DNA of 55,774 bases from an uncultured Microbacterium sp. (lineage in GTDB: Bacteria; Actinomycetota; Actinomycetes; Actinomycetales; Microbacteriaceae). The notes beneath the pieces were generated by a model. It was not told the origin of the DNA, ran no database searches, and saw only the letters and a program-made list of their open reading frames with translations. Position numbers and translations under genes: made by a program. Below are positions 36,502 to 44,086 of the stretch, piece by piece; within the stretch, counting starts at the first letter, position 1; the number at the start of each line of letters is the position of its first letter. Location of the stretch: NCBI GenBank assembly GCA_913774845.1, contig CAJYJO010000028.1, positions 1 through 55,774 on the forward strand. The letters are read 5' to 3'.

Positions 36502-38169
36502 TTACTTCGCTTCGTGCTGCGCGCGCACCATCTCCACGACCTCGTCGTAGCGCGGCGAGTTCATGAAGTTGTCGACCGAGACGTGCACGGAGTCGGGCGA
36601 CTGCGCCTTGGCGCGATCGGTGAGCTGGTTCTGCGTGATGACCAGGTCGGCCGAGCCGTCGAGGTTCGCGATCGCCTGGTTGGTGACCGTGACGCCGTCG
36701 ATGCCGGCCTTCTTGATCTTGTTGCGCAGGACGCTCGCGCCCATCGCAGAGGAGCCCATTCCGGCGTCGCAGGCGAACACGATGTTGTTCAGCTGCTTCG
36801 TGGTCACGGCGCCGCCCTCGAGCCCGCCGAGGGCGCCGTCGACGTCGCGGTCGGCCGCCTCGGTGGTGCCCGAACCGGTGGTGCCGGCGGCGCGGGTGCG
36901 CAGAGCGCCGAGGGCCGACGACTCCTTGCCCTTGTTCGCCGCGGTCTGGTCGATGGCCGCGGCGAAGCTGTCGCCCTCGGCCTCCTGGTCGCGCTTGCGG
37001 GAAGCGCGCAGGATCACGCCCGAGACGAGGAAGGTCACGACGGCCGCGACGATGACCGAGAGGTACACCACGAGGACGTTCGCGACGCCGCCACCGGCGG
37101 CCGCCGCCGTCACGGCGATGATGCTGCCAGGAGCGGCCGGGAACACCAGGCCGCCGCCGAAGATCATGTTGACCGCGACACCCGAGGCGCCACCCGCGAT
37201 GAGCGCGAGGATCGTCATCGGCTTGGCGAGGGCGTAGGGGAAGTAGATCTCGTGGATGCCACCGAGGAACTGGATCACGATGGCACCGGGAGCGGAGGCC
37301 TTCGCCGCACCCACACCGAAGAAGGTGAAGGCGAGCAGCAGGCCCAGGCCGGGGCCGGGGTTGGCCTCGATGAGGAACAGGATCGACTTGCCCGTGTTCG
37401 CGGCCTGCTCGATGCCGAGCGGGGTGAACACGCCGTGGTTGATGGCGTTGTTGAGGAATAGCACCTTGGCCGGCTCGACGATGATCGACAGCACGGGCAG
37501 CAGGTTGAACTGCACGAGGAACCCGACGATGCTGCCGAGGACCGCGCTGATGCCGAGGAAGACGGGACCGAAGGCGAAGAAGCCGACGATCGCGAGGATC
37601 ATGCCGAGGATGCCGGCGGAGAAGTTGTTCACGAGCATCTCGAAGCCGGGGCGGATCTTGCCGTCCCACAGCTTGTCCATCTGCTTGGTGATCCAGGCCG
37701 CGAGCGGGCCCATGATCATCGCGCCGAGGAACATCGGGATGTTGGTGCCCACGATCACACCCATCACGGCGATGGTGGCGACCACGCCACCGCGCGCACC
37801 GTAGACGATGCGTCCCCCGGTGTTGGCGATGAGCAGGGGCAGCAGGTAGGTGATCATCACGCTGACCAGGCCGACATAGCCCTGGTAGGTGCCGCCGTCG
37901 GCGTTCGCGGTCAGCGCGGTCGCCGCTCCGGGCCAGCCGATGGTCGTGGCGTCTCCGCCGCCGCCGATGATCTCGGCGACCGGGGCCCAGTGCCACCCGA
38001 AGGGGCTCTTCGCGCCGAAGAACCCGGCGGGGATGAAGAGCATGGTGATGAAGCCCCATGCGATGAACGCCGCGATGTTCGGCATGATCATGCCGGAGAG
38101 GAACGTGCCGAATCGCTGAACCGCGATCCGTGCCCCTCCCGGCTTCTTGGTGGGTGACGTCGTCGTCAT
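36502..38169 (-). CDS. mtlA: PTS mannitol-specific EIICB component
   Basis: 555 residues. The EIIC part (about 15-350, with 8-10 membrane helices) imports mannitol; it starts VQRFGTFLSGMIMPNIAAFIAWG and contains FLGGIHEIYFPYAL with the substrate glutamate. A 90-residue charged linker leads to EIIB, whose phosphorylated cysteine is in VFACDAGMGSSAMGASVLR near residue 466. EIIA is not fused but encoded by mtlF. AAGGAGA lies 8-14 nt before the ATG at 38169, which decides the start. Follows ptsI by 52 bp. Confidence 0.95.
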   Translation of the reverse strand: MTTTSPTKKPGGARIAVQRFGTFLSGMIMPNIAAFIAWGFITMLFIPAGFFGAKSPFGWHWAPVAEIIGGGGDATTIGWPGAATALTANADGGTYQGYVGLVSVMITYLLPLLIANTGGRIVYGARGGVVATIAVMGVIVGTNIPMFLGAMIMGPLAAWITKQMDKLWDGKIRPGFEMLVNNFSAGILGMILAIVGFFAFGPVFLGISAVLGSIVGFLVQFNLLPVLSIIVEPAKVLFLNNAINHGVFTPLGIEQAANTGKSILFLIEANPGPGLGLLLAFTFFGVGAAKASAPGAIVIQFLGGIHEIYFPYALAKPMTILALIAGGASGVAVNMIFGGGLVFPAAPGSIIAVTAAAAGGGVANVLVVYLSVIVAAVVTFLVSGVILRASRKRDQEAEGDSFAAAIDQTAANKGKESSALGALRTRAAGTTGSGTTEAADRDVDGALGGLEGGAVTTKQLNNIVFACDAGMGSSAMGASVLRNKIKKAGIDGVTVTNQAIANLDGSADLVITQNQLTDRAKAQSPDSVHVSVDNFMNSPRYDEVVEMVRAQHEAK

Positions 38170-38221
38170 TGCTGTGTCTCCTTGGGTGACGGTACGGCCG
38201 GAGCCGCGGTAGGGGTGCGGC

Positions 38222-39907
38222 TCACGCCGCGACGGTGTTCGACGAGGCCGCCTGGGCGGCCTCTCGGGCGGAGGCCGCGTCGTCGGCGGCCAGGGCGGCC
38301 TCGGCGATGCGGCGGGCATCGTCGAGAGAATGGGTGAGCAGGGTGGCGCGTACGTCGGCCAGGGCCGTGGGGGCCATCGACAGCGTGGTGGCGCCGAGAC
38401 CGACGAGCACCACCGCGAGCAGCGGATCGGCCGCCGCCTCGCCGCAGATGCCGACGGGCTTGCCGTTCGCCGCACCGGCGGCACCGACCTCGCGGATGAG
38501 GCGGAGGACGGCCGGATGCCACGGGTCCTGGAACGACGCGACCGAACCGAGCAGCCGGTCGGCGGCGAGGGTGTACTGCGTCAGGTCGTTCGTGCCGATC
38601 GAGGCGAAGTCCGCGATCTGCAGGATGCGGTCGGCGAGCAAGGCCGAAGACGGGACCTCGACCATGACGCCGGTGGTCTTCAGGCCGTAGTCCTTCGCCA
38701 GCGCGGTGAAGTACCGGGTCTCCTCGACCGTCGAGACCATAGGGGCCATGACCCACAGGTCGGCGGGGCCGGCCTCGGACGCGCGGGTCGCGGCATCCGC
38801 TTCGGCGAGGGCGGTGAGCTGCTCGCGCAGGATGTCCTCGCTCGCGCGGAGGGCGCGCAGGCCGCGAAGGCCCAGCGCGGGGTTCTCCTCGTGCGCGTCG
38901 TTGAGGAACGGGAGGGGCTTGTCGGCGCCGGCGTCGAGCACGCGCACGACGACCTTCTTGCCCGGGAAGGCGCTGAGCAGCTCGATGTAGGCCGCGCGCT
39001 GCTCCTCGACGGTGGGGGCGGAGCTCGAGCTGAGGAAAAGGAACTCGGTGCGGAACAGGCCCACGCCCTCGGCGCCGAGCTCGACGGCCTCGGCGGCGCC
39101 ACCGGGCTTGCCGAGGTTCGCCAGCAGCGGCACCTTCGTGCCGTCCGCGAGCGCGCCGTCGGTGATGGGGGCGGATGCCGCGGCCTTGCGGGCGTCGGCG
39201 CGGTTCTGCGCACGGGCGAGGTCGTCGTCGGTCGGGTCGACGGTGACGACCCCCGCAGCGGCATCGACGATCACCGTCTGACCGTCGACCAGGTCCTTCG
39301 CGCCGGCGGCGCCGACGACCGCGACGATCGACTTCTCACGGGCGAGGATCGCGGTGTGCGACGTGGGTCCGCCCTCGGTGGTGACGAGCGCGAGCACCTT
39401 GTCGAGGTCGAGGAGCGCCGTGTCGGCGGGGGCGAGGTCCTTCGCGACGAGCACGAACGGGTGGCCGGGATCCGGGATGCCGGGGGCCGCGACGCCGCGG
39501 AGGCGCGCGATGACCCGCTGGGCGACGTCGTCGAGGTCGGCCGCGCGCTCGCCGAGATAGCCGCCGAGGGCGACGAGCTGCTCGCGGAACGACGCGAAGG
39601 CATCGTGCACGGCGAACTCACCGGTCTTTCCAGCGGCGAGGCGGCTGTCGACCTCGGCCTCGAGCGTCGGGTCCTCGGCGATCATCGCCTGTGCCTCGAG
39701 CACGTCGCGCGCGGCGCCGCCGGCCTGCGCGCCGCGGGCCTCGAGCTCGCGGGCGACCGCGGCCACGGCCTCGCGCACGCGGGCCGTCTCGTCCTCGACG
39801 CTCAGCTCGCTCTTCGCGTCCTTCGGGGCGGGCAGGGGCTCGGCCATGCGCGCGATGGGTCCCTGGGCGACGCCCAGGCCGATTCCGACTCCACGGAGTT
39901 CCGTCAT
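38222..39907 (-). CDS. ptsI: PEP-protein phosphotransferase, PTS enzyme I
   Basis: 561 residues. Moves phosphate from PEP to HPr, the first step of all PTS uptake. The phosphorylated histidine is in TEGGPTSHTAILAREKS; the PEP site includes LFRTEFLFL, VRVLDAGADKPL and FASIGTNDLTQYTLAADR; the C-terminal cysteine region PVGICGEAAADPLL is kept. The last 25 residues are alanine-rich. It sits between ptsH and mtlA in the same direction, so the general PTS proteins are co-transcribed with mannitol genes. Confidence 0.95.
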   Translation of the reverse strand: MTELRGVGIGLGVAQGPIARMAEPLPAPKDAKSELSVEDETARVREAVAAVARELEARGAQAGGAARDVLEAQAMIAEDPTLEAEVDSRLAAGKTGEFAVHDAFASFREQLVALGGYLGERAADLDDVAQRVIARLRGVAAPGIPDPGHPFVLVAKDLAPADTALLDLDKVLALVTTEGGPTSHTAILAREKSIVAVVGAAGAKDLVDGQTVIVDAAAGVVTVDPTDDDLARAQNRADARKAAASAPITDGALADGTKVPLLANLGKPGGAAEAVELGAEGVGLFRTEFLFLSSSSAPTVEEQRAAYIELLSAFPGKKVVVRVLDAGADKPLPFLNDAHEENPALGLRGLRALRASEDILREQLTALAEADAATRASEAGPADLWVMAPMVSTVEETRYFTALAKDYGLKTTGVMVEVPSSALLADRILQIADFASIGTNDLTQYTLAADRLLGSVASFQDPWHPAVLRLIREVGAAGAANGKPVGICGEAAADPLLAVVLVGLGATTLSMAPTALADVRATLLTHSLDDARRIAEAALAADDAASAREAAQAASSNTVAA

Positions 39908-39922
39908 GGTGCTGTGTTTCCT

Positions 39923-40198
39923 TTACTCGGCGTCGTGGTCGGTGGTCAGGAGCTCCGCGAGGCGCTCCAGCGTCGCCTCGGCGTTGTCGCCGTCGGCGGT
40001 GAGGGTCACGTAGTCGCCCTGTTCGAGCCCGAGCGCGATGATCCCGAGGATGCTCGCGGCGTTGATGGGCCCACCCGCATCCTTGGCGAGGGTCACCGGG
40101 ATGCCGGACTCCTTCGCGGCCTGCGCGAAGAGCTTCGCCGGACGCGCGTGCAGCCCGTGCGACGATCCGATGCGGACGGTGCGGGTCAGATGGGGCAT
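39923..40198 (-). CDS. ptsH: PTS phosphocarrier protein HPr
   Basis: 91 residues. Relays phosphate from EI to EIIA and to PRD regulators such as MtlR. The active histidine lies in SSHGLHARPAKLFAQ near residue 17, and the second conserved segment is INAASILGIIALGLEQGDYVTL. The regulatory-serine region (NAASILGI) follows the HPr pattern, but an HPr kinase is not in this window. The ATG at 40198 is placed by the family start; ptsI follows after 15 bp. Confidence 0.94.
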   Translation of the reverse strand: MPHLTRTVRIGSSHGLHARPAKLFAQAAKESGIPVTLAKDAGGPINAASILGIIALGLEQGDYVTLTADGDNAEATLERLAELLTTDHDAE

Positions 40199-40217
40199 GG
40201 TGTCGTCTCCTTCGGGC

Positions 40218-40544
40218 TCAGATCGTGTCCGCGTGCGGGCGGGAACGCAGCGCGTCCTCGACCAGGGCGAGGGTCCGGATGCCGCTCTGGTCGGCGAAGA
40301 CGTCGTCGGGCATGAGCACGACGGTCGCGCCCCGCGGGACGGCGGCTGCGCGGATCTCGTCCAGCTCGGAAGCCAGGTGCGGACCCACGAGCACGATGTC
40401 GGCGGCGTCGAGGTCGATCGGGAGGGAGCGCGAGGTCCCCGCCGAGGCGGAGTAGTCCAGGCCCCGCTCGTGCGCAGCACGACGGACGCGTTGCGCGACG
40501 AACGTGCTCGACGCACCCGCTCCACACACCACGAGGATCCTCAT
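40218..40544 (-). CDS. PTS EIIB component, lactose/cellobiose class (orphan)
   Basis: 108 residues. The motif MRILVVCGAGASSTFVAQRVR places the phosphorylated cysteine at residue 8, as in the lactose/cellobiose EIIB class, and DIVLVGPHLASELDEI is the matching middle segment. No EIIC of this class is in the window, so its phosphate acceptor is unclear; it could supply a distant transporter or signal to MtlR. The ATG at 40544 directly starts the domain; a longer frame from 40595 adds unconserved residues. First gene of the mannitol/PTS operon, divergent from mtlR. Confidence 0.82.
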   Translation of the reverse strand: MRILVVCGAGASSTFVAQRVRRAAHERGLDYSASAGTSRSLPIDLDAADIVLVGPHLASELDEIRAAAVPRGATVVLMPDDVFADQSGIRTLALVEDALRSRPHADTI

Positions 40545-40696
40545 CGACCGGCCTTTCTTCCTCTCGATTGTGCGCACCCCGTTCACAGGCGACAACCAGG
40601 TTCGTTTCCCACCCCCCGGAACGCGGATGCCGCCGCCCCGCGCCGCGCGCTGATCGGCGTGGTTGGATGGAGGGAACGCTGCCAGCCCGGCGGCGC

Positions 40697-40702
40697 GGAG
40701 GG
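40697..40702 (+). promoter_or_regulatory. Ribosome binding site of mtlR
   Basis: GGAGGG, 6 nt before the GTG at 40709; the GTG then opens directly on the first helix-turn-helix. Confidence 0.6.
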
Positions 40703-40708
40703 CGGATC

Positions 40709-42637
40709 GTGACGACGAAGGCTCGCCAGGACCGCCTGCTGGCTCTGCTGCTGCGGGACGGGGAGTGGTCGACCGCCGCGTCCCTGGCCGACGCGCTCGG
40801 CGTGACCCCCCGCAGCGTCCGCTCCTACGTCACCGCCGTCAACGCGCGTGTGCCCGGGGGGACGGCGATCGAGTCCGGCCCGCTCGGCTATCGCGCCGGC
40901 AGCGAGGCCGCCTCGGCCCTGCGGGCCCTCAGCGGAACGGATGCCGGCACCCCCCGCGACCGCCTGCACACCCTGGTGCGGCGTCTGCTCGACTCCGCCG
41001 ACGGCATCGACGTCTTCGACACCGCCGACGCCCTCCACGTCAGCGCCGCGACCCTCGAGGCCGATCTCGCGCGGGTGCGGAGCCTTCTCGGCGGAACGGA
41101 GCTGACCCTCGAGCGCTCGGCATCCACCGCCCGCCTCCGGGGGACCGAGGTCGCCCAGCGGCGTCTGCTGTCCAAGCTCGCGCACGACGAGATGGATGCC
41201 GGGCTGTTCGACCTCGACGCGCTGCGGCGCACCCTCGGGGAGCGGTCGGTGGGGGCCCGCGCGTTCGGACCGTTCAAGGCCGAGCTCGTCGCCGAGCTGA
41301 ACGCCCTCGGCTACTACGTCAACGAGATCGGCATCGGCGACGTCGTGATGCACATCGCGATCGCCGCCGACCGCACCACGCGCGACCGTGCCCTCGGCTC
41401 TCCCGGCGGCGACTCCAGCGACGCCGCGGCCGCGGTCGTCGACCTGCTCGACCGTCTCACCGTGAAGCACATCGGCGTGCAGCTCGGCTCCGGCGACCTC
41501 CGCCACCTCGCGACCCTGGTGCTCACGCGCATCGTGGCCCCGGGCACCCCGGGCGGCGACGACGTGCGTGCGCGCCTCGATCCCGACGTCGAGGCCGCGG
41601 TCCGACGGGTCGTCGAGAACGCGGCATCCGAGTTCCTCGTCGACATCGCACACGACGACTTCATCCTGCGCCTCGCGCTGCACGTGCAGAACCTCCTCGC
41701 GCGCTCGCGGGAGCAGGCGTGGTCGCGCAATCCGCTCACGCGCTCGCTGAAGTCGACGTACCCGATGATCTTCGAGGTCGCGGTGTACATCGCCAAGGGG
41801 CTGCAGGACGGCCTCGGCATCCCGATCCTCGACGACGAGATCGCCTACATCGCCATGCACGTCGGCGGACGTCTCGAGCGCAGCCGCCGGGCCGACCAAC
41901 TGCTGACGGCGACCATCGTGTGCCCCGGGTACTACGAGCTGCACGAACTGCTGCGCTCGTCGGTCGACCGCTCGCTCGGGCAGGCCATCGAGGTCGTCGG
42001 CGTCGAGACGCGCATCGACCCCGCGTGGGATGCCATCGACACCGACCTCGTGCTCACCACGATCGACCCGCCGCGTCCCGGCGACCGGTTCGTTCGGATC
42101 CAGCCATTCCTCACCGACGCCGACGTCGAGCGCGTGCAGGCCGCGGCCGGGCGCATCCGGCGCGGTCGCCGCCTGGCGCGTCTGCGGGCCGAGCTCGAGC
42201 GGTACTTCGCGCCGGGCGCCTTCGTGCGGGGCCTGGATGCCACGGCCGCCGAGGCCGGTGTCATCCGGCGCCTCGGGGGTCTGCTCGTGGACCAGGGCGT
42301 CATCGACAGCGCATACGTCGACCGGGCGGTCGAGCGCGAGACGATCTCGTCGACCGCGTTCACCGACGCCCTCGCCGTGCCGCACGCGATGGGCATGACC
42401 GCGACCCAGACCCGCATCGCCATCGGCATCGCTGACCCCTCGATCGCCTGGGGCGAGGGTCGCGTGCAGGTCGTCGCCCTCGTGGCCTTCAGCGAGACGG
42501 ACCGCGAGGCCTTCCAGACGGTGTTCGAGCAGTTCGTCGAGGTGTTCAGCGAGCGCGAGAGCGTGCAGCGCATCGTGCGCCGCGCGACGAGTTTCCCCGC
42601 GTTCCTCGACGAGCTGGTCGCGGTGATCGACGGCTGA
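40709..42637 (+). CDS. mtlR: PRD-containing transcriptional regulator, MtlR-like
   Basis: 642 residues. Domain order: N-terminal helix-turn-helix (about 5-60, ASLADALGVTPRSVRSYVTAV), two PTS regulation domains (about 170-390, with LGYYVNEIGIGDVVMHI and DDEIAYIAMHVGGRLE), an EIIB-like domain (ATIVCPGYYELHELL with a cysteine, about 400-490) and a C-terminal EIIA-like domain (DALAVPHAMG with the histidine, about 500-640). HPr and mannitol EII components can phosphorylate such proteins to switch on mannitol genes. Divergent from the operon it presumably controls. MtlR is preferred over a BglG antiterminator because it has a DNA-binding start and the EIIB/EIIA tail. Confidence 0.9.
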   Translation: MTTKARQDRLLALLLRDGEWSTAASLADALGVTPRSVRSYVTAVNARVPGGTAIESGPLGYRAGSEAASALRALSGTDAGTPRDRLHTLVRRLLDSADGIDVFDTADALHVSAATLEADLARVRSLLGGTELTLERSASTARLRGTEVAQRRLLSKLAHDEMDAGLFDLDALRRTLGERSVGARAFGPFKAELVAELNALGYYVNEIGIGDVVMHIAIAADRTTRDRALGSPGGDSSDAAAAVVDLLDRLTVKHIGVQLGSGDLRHLATLVLTRIVAPGTPGGDDVRARLDPDVEAAVRRVVENAASEFLVDIAHDDFILRLALHVQNLLARSREQAWSRNPLTRSLKSTYPMIFEVAVYIAKGLQDGLGIPILDDEIAYIAMHVGGRLERSRRADQLLTATIVCPGYYELHELLRSSVDRSLGQAIEVVGVETRIDPAWDAIDTDLVLTTIDPPRPGDRFVRIQPFLTDADVERVQAAAGRIRRGRRLARLRAELERYFAPGAFVRGLDATAAEAGVIRRLGGLLVDQGVIDSAYVDRAVERETISSTAFTDALAVPHAMGMTATQTRIAIGIADPSIAWGEGRVQVVALVAFSETDREAFQTVFEQFVEVFSERESVQRIVRRATSFPAFLDELVAVIDG

Positions 42638-42671
42638 CGCCGGTGGGTTGGGTCGGCATCCCCTGCCGCTA

Positions 42672-42803
42672 GGTGGCCCCGGGGCCATTTCTGTCGCCCC
42701 GGGGCCATCTGGGTGTCGAAGGTCGGTCGGTGGTTTTGCGGCGCAGGGTGGCTGGCGGTGGTGCTGGGTGGCCCCGGGGTCATTTCTGTCGCCCCGGGGC
42801 CAC
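42672..42803. repeat. 132-bp element, family D copy 1
   Basis: Two units of GGTGGCCCCGGGGCCATTTC-type sequence, each followed by TGTCGCCCCGGGG, starting 95 bp apart (42672 and 42767). The interior also resembles copy 2. Just past the stop of the AbiEi-like gene on its downstream side. Confidence 0.85.
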
Positions 42804-42843
42804 GCCACCATGATGATGACCATGGTCCGCGGTGGCATCCGGC

Positions 42844-43800
42844 TCAGCGTGGCCTGACGCCGAACGCCGAGAGTCGGCGTCCGAGGGCAGCGGCGTTCGC
42901 AATGTCGCCCCATCCCCATCGGACGAGAGTCCGGTTGGTCACGCCGCGTATCCAATCCTCGCGACGCTTCTCATCCTCGACGACCTCCTGTGCAGTTCGT
43001 CCGCCGACCGCGGCCACGTCGCGATACTTCGATCGTCCGTCGAATTCCCCCCAGGCTTCGACGTCATCGAGGCCGAAGTCGATCCAGTACGTGCGGCCCC
43101 GCGGAGCCGCCACGGGAACCTGAAGAGAGGGCGCCGCGAACCCGAGCTCGTGTAGACGGATGCGGCTGATGCTTTCCCCAGGGAGCTGTGCGCGCCCGTC
43201 TGCAAACGTGATGACCCATCGAGCTTTGGCGCGTCCGACGCTCGTGGGGCCTATATGTGCCAAGGCCTCCGACCTGAACCGCTCGGCCGCGTCTTCGTCG
43301 TAGCTCCCCGGTGCACGGAAAGCGACGTGCCGGAGCGCCGCGTCTGTGGCCGACACGGCTCGCTCCCGCGCGTCGGTTCGCGCAAGATCCGCGATGGTGC
43401 GGCTGAGCGACGTGCAGCGCAACCCGCTGATCTCCGTGACGTCATCATCTCCGAGGGACCCTCGGTGCCGAACGACGCCGTACCCCGAGCCCGGGCGATC
43501 CGCCGAAGAGAGGACGTGGGTCTTCTCATCGTCGGTTACGACCGGCAGGCCGTGAAGGGCGGCGGCCGTCCGGGTGGCGAAGACGGGCGGAACCGAAGCG
43601 ATGGCCGCATACGCCCGAGCGCGGAGGACAGCCCGATCCTCGACCGTGAGTCCCGCCAGCTCCGTCGTTCGCGCGAACACTCCGCGCCTGAGGAGGGTGA
43701 GGTGCCCGGTATCCAGAGCTCGTCTGATCCGCCGGGAGTCATATCCGATGGTGGCGAGGTCGCGACGCTGACGGAGGGGAATGACGAATCCATTTGTCAC
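42844..43800 (-). CDS. AbiEi-like winged-helix protein with DUF559-type C-terminal domain
   Basis: 318 residues from the GTG at 43800. N-terminal winged helix of the type IV antitoxin kind (PLRQRRDLATIGYDSRRIRR, then LLRRGVFA). The central part (RTAAALHGLP, LRCTSLSRTIADLAR) and the C-terminus (GESISRIRLHELGF, YWIDFGLDD, WGEFDGRSKY) follow the actinobacterial family in which a nuclease-like fold keeps E, D and E.DG.KY positions. No AbiEii toxin adjoins it, so an antitoxin role is doubtful. The upstream frame without good starts runs into a family D repeat, so the GTG was chosen. Flanked by direct copies of that repeat. Confidence 0.75.
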   Translation of the reverse strand: MTNGFVIPLRQRRDLATIGYDSRRIRRALDTGHLTLLRRGVFARTTELAGLTVEDRAVLRARAYAAIASVPPVFATRTAAALHGLPVVTDDEKTHVLSSADRPGSGYGVVRHRGSLGDDDVTEISGLRCTSLSRTIADLARTDARERAVSATDAALRHVAFRAPGSYDEDAAERFRSEALAHIGPTSVGRAKARWVITFADGRAQLPGESISRIRLHELGFAAPSLQVPVAAPRGRTYWIDFGLDDVEAWGEFDGRSKYRDVAAVGGRTAQEVVEDEKRREDWIRGVTNRTLVRWGWGDIANAAALGRRLSAFGVRPR

Positions 43801-43930
43801 GACGCCGAGTCTCGCCTCGACGCGTGCGCGTGCGGTCGTCGTCTCGGTCCTGATGTGGAGAAGTGGGGAGATCGGCGCGATGTGCAGAAGGGACGCGGCA
43901 CCGGCGGCTGCGTTCCTGCCTCCGCGCGCA

Positions 43931-44062
43931 GGTGGCCCCGGGGCCACTTCTGTCGCCCCGGGGTCAGTTGGTATCGACGGCCGGTCGGTGATTTCACGGC
44001 GCGGGGCGGTTGTCGGTGGTGCCCGGTGGCCCCGGGGCCACTTCTGTCGCCCCAGGGCCACC
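43931..44062. repeat. 132-bp element, family D copy 2
   Basis: Same orientation and design as copy 1: units at 43931 and 44025, the first with a perfect GTGGCCCCGGGGCCAC palindrome. Together the copies bracket the AbiEi-like gene 1.26 kb apart. Confidence 0.85.
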
Positions 44063-44086
44063 TGCGATCGCCGAAACCGAACCGGC

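Noticed and set aside
40567-40587. CRP/GlxR-like site TGTG...CACA upstream of mtlR and the PTS operon
   Set aside because: The half-sites are 11 bp apart instead of the 8 expected, and the inner bases do not fit.
42844-43800. Type IV toxin-antitoxin pair (AbiEi/AbiEii)
   Set aside because: Only the AbiEi-like winged helix is recognised; no AbiEii nucleotidyltransferase gene lies next to either copy.
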